A stretch of DNA of 64,000 bases, taken from assembly GCF_033898525.1 (NCBI RefSeq), contig NZ_JAXAFJ010000002.1, positions 310,001-374,000 of the forward strand, given 5' to 3'. Of the stretch, positions 53,801 to 60,259 are shown one piece after another; the stretch's first letter is position 1, and every line of letters begins with the position of its first letter. The DNA comes from Flaviflagellibacter rhizophilus (GTDB lineage Bacteria; Pseudomonadota; Alphaproteobacteria; Rhizobiales; Methylopilaceae). A program made the position numbers and the translations under genes. The notes beneath the pieces are model-generated. The model was not told the DNA's origin, made no database searches, and saw nothing but the letters and a program-made list of their open reading frames with translations.

Positions 53801-54318
53801 TCGCCGAAGCACTCGCGCAGCCTCGCGACTCGCGCGCGAGCAAGATCGGCGCGCCCTTCGGCGAAGGCGCAGTCCAGCGGGCCGCGCGGTCCACCCGTCA
53901 GGAGGATCAGCCCCTCATTGTGCTCGGCCAGGCAGGCGAACGAGACATGGGCGGTCTCGCTGGGATCTGTCTCCAGGAAACCCCGGCTCGTCAGCGCCAG
54001 CAGGTTGCGGTAGCCGCGCTCGGAGCGGGCCAGCACCACCACGCGCGGGCGTTCGCAGGCCGGTCCCCTCGCCCCCGGCGCGGCCTCACGGTCGCCGAAC
54101 TCCACGGCGATCGAACAGCCCGTGATCGGCTGCACGCCTGAGCCCGCGAACTTCTCCGAGAACTCCAGCGCCCCGAACAGATTACCGGTGTCGGTCAGGG
54201 CCATGGCCGGCATCTTGTCCGCCTTGGCCAGCTCCGCGAGCCGCCCAACCGTCATCGAGCCTTCCAGCAGCGAATAGGACGCATGGACGTGAAGATGCAC
54301 GAAGCCGGGATCGGACAA
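50899..54318 (-). CDS. dnaE: DNA polymerase III alpha subunit
   Basis: DnaE is the replicative polymerase. From a TTG at 54318 it has 1139 residues, close to E. coli DnaE (1160). No ATG or GTG lies suitably near the conserved beginning, FVHLHVHASYSLLEGSM, the PHP domain. The polymerase core carries GPGRGSGAGSLVAW and the catalytic aspartates in MPDFDIDFCQERREEVI, later AAAYALVSYHTAYLKANHPV. A clamp-binding motif QDNLF lies in the C-terminal third, followed by an OB domain (TKSGNRMGILKLSDPTGHYE). These points favour the replicative DnaE over DnaE2. A 36-codon reading frame lies just upstream under a LexA box, so dnaE may share that transcript. Confidence 0.95.
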   Translation of the reverse strand: MSDPGFVHLHVHASYSLLEGSMTVGRLAELAKADKMPAMALTDTGNLFGALEFSEKFAGSGVQPITGCSIAVEFGDREAAPGARGPACERPRVVVLARSERGYRNLLALTSRGFLETDPSETAHVSFACLAEHNEGLILLTGGPRGPLDCAFAEGRADLARARVARLRECFGDRLYIELQRHGLDSERAVEPRLIDLAYELDVPLVATNDCYFATVADFEAHDALLAIADGRFVADSNRRQLTPEHRFKTRAEMLALFADLPEATGNTVEIARRCAYRPRSIKPILPRFTQDGDEGAELRRQAQEGLRQRLDVHGCAPGLTVADYEARLDFELDVIERMKFPGYFLIVSDFIKWAKAQDIPVGPGRGSGAGSLVAWVLTITDLDPIRFGLLFERFLNPERVSMPDFDIDFCQERREEVIRYVQAKYGHDRVAQIITFGSLQARGVMRDVGRVLEMSYGQVDKLCKLVPQNPANPVTLAQAIKDEPRFDAAREEEPVVGRMLDIALKLEGLYRHASTHAAGIVIGDRPLAELAPLYRDPRSDMPVTQFNMKWVEQAGLVKFDFLGLKTLTTIRKTVDHLKARGLELDVSRLPIDDKPAYDLMARGETVGVFQVESAGMRRALLDMRPDRFEDIVALVALYRPGPMANIPTYCARKHGREEPEYPHPKIEESLAETFGVIIYQEQVMQIAQTLAGYTLGQADMLRRAMGKKIRSEMDAQREIFVNGATERGVGKDDANTIFDLLAKFADYGFNKSHAAAYALVSYHTAYLKANHPVEFMAASMTMDMGSTDKLAEFRSEASRMGIRVDPPSVNHSGVEFGVHDGSIRYALAAVKGVGAQAAEAIVTARGDRPFKDLADFARRFDPRAVNKRTLEGLVQAGAFDTLDPDRARVFASLEQVMAIGARTQSDAVAGQDNLFGGVEPETIRAPRVESWLPGERLTREYEAVGFFLTGHPLDGYQNLLGRMKVSRWSEFCASVRQGATAGRLAATVLSRQEKRTKSGNRMGILKLSDPTGHYEAIIFSEGLSEYRDLLEPNSSVVVSLQASLEGEEVRARILSVVPLEDAATRFGQSLQVFVRDPKPMELVASRLQRGGESEVSMVLLMEEGATEVEIKLPGRYRVSPPIAAAIKAVPGVLDVVSA

Positions 54319-54332
54319 GGTACCTACCGCAG

Positions 54333-54443
54333 TTACAGGATCGGCAGGGCGTCTGCCCAGACCAGGATCATGCCGATGAATATGGCGACCGAGCTGAGTT
54401 CGGCCAAACCGGAGAGAACGCCTTTCATGTCGTCGAACACCAT
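54333..54443 (-). CDS. Candidate SOS-induced small membrane protein, 36 residues
   Basis: This unnamed reading frame starts with ATG at 54443, six bases after AGGAG (54454-54450), and ends with TAA at 54335-54333, 14 bp before the dnaE start. It begins MVFDDMKGVLSGLAEL, and its second half, SVAIFIGMILVWADALPIL, is hydrophobic enough for one short membrane helix. A perfect GTTC-N7-GTTC LexA box lies 24 bp upstream. Size, single helix and LexA control match Caulobacter SidA (29 residues, blocks division) and E. coli TisB (29 residues, depolarises the membrane). No sequence identity is claimed. It is too short for ordinary gene callers, so it may be unannotated. It could also serve only as a leader peptide coupled to dnaE. 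Confidence 0.6.
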   Translation of the reverse strand: MVFDDMKGVLSGLAELSSVAIFIGMILVWADALPIL

Positions 54444-54466
54444 GGCTGGCTCCTGTTATCCACTGA

Positions 54467-54481
54467 GTTCTTGTTTTGTTC
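54467..54481 (-). promoter_or_regulatory. LexA-binding SOS box upstream of small protein and dnaE
   Basis: GTTC at 54467-54470, seven bases, and GTTC at 54478-54481 exactly match the alphaproteobacterial consensus GTTC-N7-GTTC (GAAC-N7-GAAC on the minus strand). It covers the expected -10 region of the promoter facing the small reading frame and dnaE, the position at which LexA would block RNA polymerase. Confidence 0.78.
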
Positions 54482-54501
54482 TTTTCTTGGCAATAGGTCA
54501 A
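54473..54501 (-). promoter_or_regulatory. Promoter for small protein and dnaE
   Basis: On the minus strand TTGACC (54501-54496, five of six matches) is followed after 17 bp by CAAAAC (54478-54473), a weak -10 lying within the LexA box. Transcription would begin near 54466, giving a leader of about 23 nt that includes the AGGAG ribosome site. Confidence 0.5.
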
Positions 54502-54567
54502 GCGGGCGCAGGCGGTGCGCGCTCGTGTGGTTGATGAACTCTTAAGGAAGTCGCCGCTGCGGTGAGC

Positions 54568-55251
54568 TCAGGTCTCGACCGCCAGCCCGTCGCGAAGGGT
54601 GATGCGGCGATCCATGCGCGAGGCAAGATCGAGATTGTGGGTGGCAATCAGCGCCGACAATCCGGTGGCCTTGATAAGGCGGAACAGGCTCTCGAACACG
54701 GAATCGGCGGTCACCACGTCGAGATTGCCGGTCGGCTCGTCGGCAAGCAGCACGCGGGGCGCGTTTGCGACCGCGCGGGCAATGGCGACGCGCTGCTGCT
54801 CGCCGCCGGACAGCTCGTTCGGTCGATGCTGGACGCGATCCGGCAGACCAAGCCAGCCCAGCAGATCCTGCGCGCGGTTCTGCGCCTCGCGGCGCTCCAG
54901 CCCGTTGATGAGCTGCGGCAGCATCACATTCTCCAAGGCGGAGAATTCCGGCAGCAGATGATGGAACTGGTAGACGAAGCCTATATCGGTGCGGCGGATC
55001 TGCGTGCGCTCGGCGTCCGAGAGCTTCGAGGTCGGACGCCCGCCGATCACGACCTCTCCGGCGTCCGGCCTCTCCAGCAGGCCGGCGATGTGAAGAAGCG
55101 TCGACTTGCCGGTTCCGGACGGCGCGACAAGCGCGACCGCCTCGCCCGGATGAAGCGTGAAGTCGAGCCCGCGCAGGATGTCGAGTTCGGCTTCCCCCTG
55201 TCGGTAGCGGCGCTGGATGCCTTCCAGCCTGATGGTTTCGCTGAGGTTCAT
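54568..55251 (-). CDS. lolD: Lipoprotein-releasing ABC transporter ATPase LolD
   Basis: LolD drives LolC/E, which extracts outer-membrane lipoproteins from the inner membrane. I chose the ATG at 55251, which overlaps the lolC stop as ATGA; it gives 227 residues, the family length. Walker A is APSGTGKST, with Ala in the first glycine position. The Q-loop is GFVYQFHHLLPEFSALENVM, the LolD-type signature is LSGGEQQRVAIARAV, and Walker B is VLLADEPTGNLD. The His switch is in ALIATHNLDLA. The gene is downstream of lolC in the proS-lolC-lolD set. Confidence 0.94.
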   Translation of the reverse strand: MNLSETIRLEGIQRRYRQGEAELDILRGLDFTLHPGEAVALVAPSGTGKSTLLHIAGLLERPDAGEVVIGGRPTSKLSDAERTQIRRTDIGFVYQFHHLLPEFSALENVMLPQLINGLERREAQNRAQDLLGWLGLPDRVQHRPNELSGGEQQRVAIARAVANAPRVLLADEPTGNLDVVTADSVFESLFRLIKATGLSALIATHNLDLASRMDRRITLRDGLAVET

Positions 55252-56549
55252 TCGTAACGCAGCGCCTCTACCGGATCGAGCCGCGAGGCGCGCCATGCGG
55301 GATAGATCGACGCGACAAGCGACAGCGCCAGCGCCATCAGCACCACGGAGACGGTCTCGCCGACATCCACCTTGGCCGGCAGGCGGCTCAGGAAATACAG
55401 CTCCGGCGAGAACAGCTCCGTGCTTGTCAGCCAGGACATGGCCTGCCGAATTTCGTCCACATAGGCGCAGACCAGCAGACCCAGCAAAACGCCCACGATG
55501 GTGCCGATGAAGCCGATGGCTGCGCCCGTGATCATGAAGATGCGCATGATGGTGCCGCGGCTCGCGCCCACTGTGCGCAGGATGGCGATGTTCTGCCCCT
55601 TCTCCTTCACCAGCATGATCAGGCTGGAGATGATGTTGAGGTCGGCCACCAGCACGATGAGCGTCAGGATGAGGAACATGACGTTCCGCTCCACCTCCAG
55701 CGCCGAGAAGAAGGTCACGTTGCGCTGGCGCCAGTCCGTCATCTGCACCTGCCGCTGCGTGGCTTCCTGTATTGGCCCACGCATGCGTTCGGTGTGTTCG
55801 GGGTCATCGAGGAACACCTCGATGGCCGAGACGTCGTTGTTGCGGTTGAAATAGGCCTGCGCCTCCGCAAGCGGCAGGAACACGAAGACGGCGTCGTATT
55901 CCGACATGCCGACCTCGTAGATCCCGCGCACGGGATAGCCCTTGATGCGTGGCGCCGTGCCCATCGGCGTCACCGCGCCGCGCGGCGAGACAAGCGTGAG
56001 GATGTCCCCCACGCGGATGCCCAGCTGCTCGGCGAGCTTGCGCCCGATGACCACGCCGACGCTGTTGTCGAAGTCCTCGAGCGTCCCTTCCTGAATGCTC
56101 TTGCCGATGAGGCCGGAGCGCTTCAGGTCCGCTTCCAGAACACCGCGCACCAGGACGCCGCCGGCATTGGAGGCCGAGGACGCAAGTGCTTGCCCCTCCA
56201 CCAGCGGCATTGCGAGACGCACTCCCGGCACGGCGCCGATGCGCTGGGTGACCTCGACATAATCGGTCAGGTCGGAGCCGATCGGCTGGACGACCACATG
56301 GCCGTTCACGCCCAGGATCTTGCCCATGAGTTCTGCGCGAAAGCCGTTCATCACCGCCATGACGATGATGAGGACGGCGACCCCCAGCATCACGCCGAGA
56401 AAGGAGAATGCGGCCGAGACGGAGATGAAGCCTTCGCGGCGGCGTGCCCGCAGATAGCGGGCCGCGATCATCCACTCAAAGGGCGCGAAAGGCCTCGTCG
56501 CCTGCGCGCCGCCGCTACCGCTACTGCCAAACTTGGGGAGCCGGATCAC
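55248..56549 (-). CDS. lolC: Lipoprotein-releasing ABC transporter permease LolC/E
   Basis: The 433-residue inner-membrane protein has the LolC/E plan: an N-terminal helix (FISVSAAFSFLGVMLGVAVLII), a periplasmic MacB-type core domain of about 200 residues (NGHVVVQPIGSDLTDYVEVT and so on), and three C-terminal helices of the FtsX domain, including LILTLIVLVADLNIISSLIM and IGFIGTIVGVLLGLLVC. RYLRARRREGFISV at the start is typical. Alphaproteobacteria usually have a single such permease acting as a homodimer (often called LolF). The GTG start overlaps the proS stop as GTGA. Confidence 0.93.
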   Translation of the reverse strand: MIRLPKFGSSGSGGAQATRPFAPFEWMIAARYLRARRREGFISVSAAFSFLGVMLGVAVLIIVMAVMNGFRAELMGKILGVNGHVVVQPIGSDLTDYVEVTQRIGAVPGVRLAMPLVEGQALASSASNAGGVLVRGVLEADLKRSGLIGKSIQEGTLEDFDNSVGVVIGRKLAEQLGIRVGDILTLVSPRGAVTPMGTAPRIKGYPVRGIYEVGMSEYDAVFVFLPLAEAQAYFNRNNDVSAIEVFLDDPEHTERMRGPIQEATQRQVQMTDWRQRNVTFFSALEVERNVMFLILTLIVLVADLNIISSLIMLVKEKGQNIAILRTVGASRGTIMRIFMITGAAIGFIGTIVGVLLGLLVCAYVDEIRQAMSWLTSTELFSPELYFLSRLPAKVDVGETVSVVLMALALSLVASIYPAWRASRLDPVEALRYE

Positions 56550-57868
56550 CCGAGCAGCCGCGCCAGCGCGGATTCGGTGGAGAGGCTTTCCTTTTCACCG
56601 CTGGCCCGATGCTTCAGTTCCACCGTGCCGGAGGCGAGGCCCTTCGGGCCGACGACCAACTGCCAGGGAAGGCCGATAAGGTCGAGCGTCGCGAACTTGG
56701 AGCCCGGGCGTTCGTCGGTGTCGTCGTAGAGCACGCTTTTCCCGCCCGCCTGCAGCTTGGCATAAAGATCGGCGCACACCGTGTCGGTGCTCGCATCCCC
56801 CGCCTTGAGGTTGGCTAGCCCGATGTCGAACGGCGCCACGCCTTCCGGCCAGATGATGCCCTTATCGTCGTGATTCGCCTCTACAATCGCCGCCACGAGA
56901 CGAGACGGCCCGATGCCGTAGGACCCCATATGCACTGGCTGCTCCTGCCCGTCCTGGCCGGACACGACGGCTCGCATCGGCGCGGAATATTTGGTGCCGA
57001 AATAGAAGATGTGGCCGACCTCGATGCCGCGTGCGGACAGGCGGCTGGCATCGGGAATGGCGTCGAAGGCGGCTTCGTCGTGCTTCTCGGAGGTTGCGGC
57101 GTAGAGTTCGGTCCAGCCATCGACGAGGCCCTGCAACCCGGCCGCATCGTCGAAATCGACGTCTGCGCCCGGCACCGGCAGCTTCAGGTAATCCTCGTGG
57201 CAGAACACCTCGCTCTCGCCGGTTGGCGCGAGGATGATGAATTCATGGCTGAGATTGCCACCGATCGGGCCGGTGTCCGCCACCATGGGGATGGCGCGCA
57301 GGCCCATGCGCGCGAAAGTGCGCAGATAGGCCACGAACATGCGGTTGTAGGAGGTGCGGGCGCCTTCCGCATCCAGGTCGAAGGAGTAGGCATCCTTCAT
57401 CAGGAATTCGCGCGAGCGCATCACGCCGAAGCGGGGGCGCACCTCGTCGCGGAATTTCCACTGGATATGGTAGAGGTTGAGCGGCAGGTCGCGGTAGGAG
57501 CGGACATAGGACCGGAAGATCTCGGTCACCATCTCCTCATTGGTCGGCCCGAACAGCATGTCGCGTTCGTGCCGGTCCTTTATGCGCAGCATCTCCTTGC
57601 CATAGTCGTCATAGCGTCCGGACTCACGCCACAGATCGGCGGACTGAATCGTCGGCATCAGAAGCTCGACGGCCCCTGCCCGGTTCTGCTCCTCGCGCAC
57701 GATGCCGCAGACCCGATCCAGCACGCGCTTGCCCAGCGGCAGCCAGGCATAGATGCCCGAAGATTCCTGGCGGATCATGCCCGCGCGCAGCATCAGCCGG
57801 TGTGAGATGATTTCGGCTTCCTTGGGCGTCTCACGGAGAATCGGCAGGAAAAAACGCGAGAGACGCAT
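56546..57868 (-). CDS. proS: Proline--tRNA ligase, short alphaproteobacterial type
   Basis: This class II synthetase charges tRNA-Pro. From the ATG at 57868 (MRLSRFFLPILRETPKEAEI) it has 440 residues. Motif 2 is LYHIQWKFRDEVRPRFGVMR, and motif 3 lies in GSYGIGPSRLVAAIVE. The usual editing (INS) domain of about 180 residues between motifs 2 and 3 is lacking; a short stretch (HEDYLKLPVPGADVDFDD) stands in its place, which is the known alphaproteobacterial form. Clearing of Ala-tRNA-Pro then needs a separate deacylase, not in this window. It leads the proS-lolC-lolD operon. Confidence 0.96.
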   Translation of the reverse strand: MRLSRFFLPILRETPKEAEIISHRLMLRAGMIRQESSGIYAWLPLGKRVLDRVCGIVREEQNRAGAVELLMPTIQSADLWRESGRYDDYGKEMLRIKDRHERDMLFGPTNEEMVTEIFRSYVRSYRDLPLNLYHIQWKFRDEVRPRFGVMRSREFLMKDAYSFDLDAEGARTSYNRMFVAYLRTFARMGLRAIPMVADTGPIGGNLSHEFIILAPTGESEVFCHEDYLKLPVPGADVDFDDAAGLQGLVDGWTELYAATSEKHDEAAFDAIPDASRLSARGIEVGHIFYFGTKYSAPMRAVVSGQDGQEQPVHMGSYGIGPSRLVAAIVEANHDDKGIIWPEGVAPFDIGLANLKAGDASTDTVCADLYAKLQAGGKSVLYDDTDERPGSKFATLDLIGLPWQLVVGPKGLASGTVELKHRASGEKESLSTESALARLLG

Positions 57869-58068
57869 CGGGAAAACCTCTGTGGGGGCCGGCCGCTTCG
57901 AACGCGGCAGACGAAAGCCCAAGCCCTGCGGAAACACAAGGGCTGGAGCGCCCCGTCAACCGGCTGTGCAACGAGAAGGCATAACCCGTTCCCGCCGCCT
58001 GTTTAGGCATTTGTCGCCTTCGTGAAGGCAATGTGTCAAAAAAAGTGCCAAGAGCCGCGTACTACTTA

Positions 58069-58098
58069 GTGACAATGGCGTGACTCTTGTTCTAGCAT
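58069..58098 (+). promoter_or_regulatory. Promoter-like elements before the candidate small RNA
   Basis: GTGACA at 58069-58074 (five of six to TTGACA) and TAGCAT at 58093-58098 (four of six to TATAAT) are spaced by 18 bp and point rightward. Transcription would begin around 58105. Confidence 0.45.
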
Positions 58099-58104
58099 CA
58101 TCCC

Positions 58105-58273
58105 AATGAAAGAGGCCTGACAGCGCTGAGGCGCCGAAGGGTCCGGGTCTTGGGAGGAAGAGGCTCTTTTGGTTGCTGCCCCGCACCCGGCAGCCAAATA
58201 CGCAAGGTCGATCCGCATCTCGACCAAAGCGAGCCCGCTAAACTAAAAAGCAAGGCTTCGGCCTTGCTTTTTT
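58105..58273 (+). ncRNA. Candidate structured small RNA, about 169 nt
   Basis: The segment lies between promoter-like elements and a strong terminator and codes for no protein. It shows three local structures: a stem of 58109-58117 with 58162-58169 (one bulged G); a hairpin GCTGCC/GGCAGC at 58175-58194 with loop CCGCACCC; and a hairpin GGTCGA/TCGACC at 58206-58225 with loop TCCGCATC. The last two loops share CCGCA, like repeated seed regions of trans-acting sRNAs. I could not match it to 6S, SRP RNA or tmRNA. Alternatively the structures belong to the minus-strand proS leader. Confidence 0.45.
58245..58273. terminator. Bidirectional Rho-independent terminator
   Basis: GCAAGGC (58250-58256) and GCCTTGC (58261-58267) close a TTCG tetraloop; five A residues precede and six T residues follow. 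It would end the minus-strand nuo-birA-rnj-DUF1467 transcript, 27 bp after its last stop, and the plus-strand candidate RNA. Confidence 0.9.
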
Positions 58274-58300
58274 ATTGCCTGCGGACCTGCCGAGCCGTGC

Positions 58301-58573
58301 TTAATTCAGTGAGTAGCGCGGCAGGAACGGCACGTTCTCCAGCGTGATCCAGCCCTGCGTCCAGTTCAGATAGAACGCCCCGAACACAATGCTCGCGAAA
58401 ACCGTGTTGACGAGCGCGATGCGCAGCAGCCGGGTGGCCACCGGTGCGCCCGGCTCCGTGCCGGGCACCACGTTTCCATCCTCATGCTGGGACCGCACGC
58501 CCCAGGGCAGCACAGCGAAGAGGCCGATCCACCAGATCACGAAATAGATCGCCACCATGCTGCCGAGGGCCAT
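58301..58573 (-). CDS. DUF1467 family membrane protein
   Basis: The 90-residue protein has two transmembrane helices, SMVAIYFVIWWIGLFAVLP (about 5-23) and IALVNTVFASIVFGAFYLN (about 52-70). The motif WWIGLFAVLPWGVRSQHEDG is the family hallmark, and GTEPGAPV lies in the cytoplasmic or periplasmic loop. The function is unknown; the family is nearly confined to Alphaproteobacteria and sits by rnj and proS. It follows rnj after 15 bp and is the last gene before the terminator. In many relatives I recall a methylmalonyl-CoA epimerase gene between rnj and this one; it is absent here. Confidence 0.88.
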   Translation of the reverse strand: MALGSMVAIYFVIWWIGLFAVLPWGVRSQHEDGNVVPGTEPGAPVATRLLRIALVNTVFASIVFGAFYLNWTQGWITLENVPFLPRYSLN

Positions 58574-58588
58574 GCCCAGTCCTCCTGA

Positions 58589-60259
58589 TCAGACGCCGAT
58601 CACCAGGACGTGGCAGAACGGCTTCTTGCCCCAGGCCGCGTTGACCTCAGCGCGTACTGCACGGCGTACCGCATCGGCTACCGAATCCCGGTCGCGACGG
58701 CGTGCTTTCGGAAGCGATTCCACGACATCCAGCACGGCATCGTAGACGATGTCGGCCATCTTCTCTTTGTCGGCATCCACATCCGGCAGGCCGGAAAGAT
58801 CAACTTCCGGATCCCCGACCAGATCGCCGCGCGCATCGACCGCCAGAGCAACCGAAACCATCCCCGCGAACGCCAGCCTCTTGCGCTCCCGCACCGGCTC
58901 TTCACTCGAGAGCAGCAGATTGCCGTCCTTGAACACGCGTCCCGAAGGCACCTTGCCGACGATCTCCGGCTTGCCGGGGAACAGCTTCAGCACCTGCCCG
59001 TTGCGGACCCGGCCGATATTCTCGATGCCGAGGCTGCGGGCCAGTTGCTCGTGCGCGTTCAGGTGGAGCGCCTCGCCGTGGACGGGAACCACCGCCGCAG
59101 GCCGCAGCCAGGAGTAGAGCTGCGCCATCTCTCCCCGCCTCGGATGGCCCGAGACGTGGACGAGGTGGTCATTGTCCGTGACAACCTCGATCTCGCGATC
59201 GATCAGCGAGTTGATGATGCGGCCGACCTCGCGCTCATTGCCCGGAATCGTGCGGGAGGAAAAGATCACCCGGTCGCGCTTCGACAGCGAGATTTCCGGA
59301 TGATCGCCCGAGGCGATGCGCGCCAGCGCGGCACGCGGCTCGCCCTGGCTCCCGGTCAGAAGCAACAGCGCCTTCTCAGGCGGCAGATAGCCGAACACGT
59401 CCGGGGAGCGAAACTCGCCGATGCCGTCCAGCCATCCCGTCTCGCGAGCGACCGCCACCGTGCGCTCCATGGCGCGGCCTACCACGACGACTTCGCGGCC
59501 GGTCTCGAAAGCGGCTTCGGCAACCGTCCTGAGCCTTGGAATGTGCGAGGCGAAGGTGGTCACGGCCACGCGTGCCGGCGCGCTGCGGATGAGCTCGGCG
59601 ATGTTGGAGGCGACTTCGGTCTCAGACGGCGAGAAGCCCTCACGAGTCGCGTTGGTGGAATCGCCGATGACTGCGATCACACCCTCGTCGCCGAGCGCGC
59701 GGAACTTCGCCTCGTCGGTCGTTCCGGCCGTGGAGGACTGCGGGTCGATCTTCCAGTCGCCAGTATGAACCACGAGCCCGGCCGGCGTGCGGATAGCCAG
59801 CGCGTTCGCCTCGGGAATGGAGTGCGCGACCGGGACGAACTCGACGCTGAACGGTCCGAACGCAACCTTGCCGCCCTGCTGCACCACCTGAACGGGGACC
59901 TGCGGACCGTGGCGTTCGCCGGCCGCCTTTGCGGTCAGCAGATTAGCCGTGAAGGGCGTAGCCACCAGCGGCACCTTCAGCTGCGGCCACAGATCCAGCA
60001 CCGCACCGTAATGGTCCTCATGCGCGTGCGTGAGGATGAGCGCGAGCAGGTTCTCCTTCAGGCCGAGCGCGAAGGTGATGTTGGGAAGGATCAGGTCGAC
60101 GCCCGGCGTTTCGGACGCATGTCCGAAGGTGACGCCGCAATCCACCATGATCCACTGCTTGTTCCGGCCTGGACCATATCCGTAGAGGCCCATATTCATG
60201 CCGATCTCGCCCACGCCGCCCAGGGGCACGTAGACCAGTTCGTTCTCGTTCTCGCTCAT
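58589..60259 (-). CDS. rnj: Ribonuclease J
   Basis: RNase J is a beta-CASP metallo-beta-lactamase nuclease with endo- and 5'-3' exonuclease activity, used in rRNA 5' maturation and mRNA decay. The 556-residue protein has LALILTHAHEDHYGAVLDL (HxHxDH, about 73-78), VVHTGDWKIDP, IGDSTNATREGFSPSE, the beta-CASP part with LLLTGSQGEPRAALARIASG, VHVSGHPRRGEMAQLYSWLR and PVHGEALHLNAHEQLARS, then a C-terminal domain. Alphaproteobacteria have it alongside RNase E. The start overlaps the birA stop by 4 bp. Confidence 0.95.
   Translation of the reverse strand: MSENENELVYVPLGGVGEIGMNMGLYGYGPGRNKQWIMVDCGVTFGHASETPGVDLILPNITFALGLKENLLALILTHAHEDHYGAVLDLWPQLKVPLVATPFTANLLTAKAAGERHGPQVPVQVVQQGGKVAFGPFSVEFVPVAHSIPEANALAIRTPAGLVVHTGDWKIDPQSSTAGTTDEAKFRALGDEGVIAVIGDSTNATREGFSPSETEVASNIAELIRSAPARVAVTTFASHIPRLRTVAEAAFETGREVVVVGRAMERTVAVARETGWLDGIGEFRSPDVFGYLPPEKALLLLTGSQGEPRAALARIASGDHPEISLSKRDRVIFSSRTIPGNEREVGRIINSLIDREIEVVTDNDHLVHVSGHPRRGEMAQLYSWLRPAAVVPVHGEALHLNAHEQLARSLGIENIGRVRNGQVLKLFPGKPEIVGKVPSGRVFKDGNLLLSSEEPVRERKRLAFAGMVSVALAVDARGDLVGDPEVDLSGLPDVDADKEKMADIVYDAVLDVVESLPKARRRDRDSVADAVRRAVRAEVNAAWGKKPFCHVLVIGV

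Larger units (their letters stand above)
57869..58300. other. 432-bp intergenic region between proS and DUF1467 gene
   Basis: No protein-coding gene is visible. The part near proS must carry its promoter; TTGACA occurs on the minus strand at 58039-58034 but without a good -10. The right-hand half holds plus-strand promoter elements, a candidate small RNA and a terminator, listed separately. Confidence 0.6.

Noticed and set aside
54319..54501. N-terminal extension of dnaE by 61 codons
   Set aside because: It precedes the conserved PHP start, has shadow-like composition, and covers the LexA box and the small reading frame, which is in another frame.
58105..58273. Assignment of the candidate RNA as 6S, SRP RNA or tmRNA
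   Set aside because: It lacks the GGTCAGG...GGAAGCAGCC core of SRP RNA and the tRNA-like ends of tmRNA, and I could not draw the long bulged hairpin of 6S RNA.
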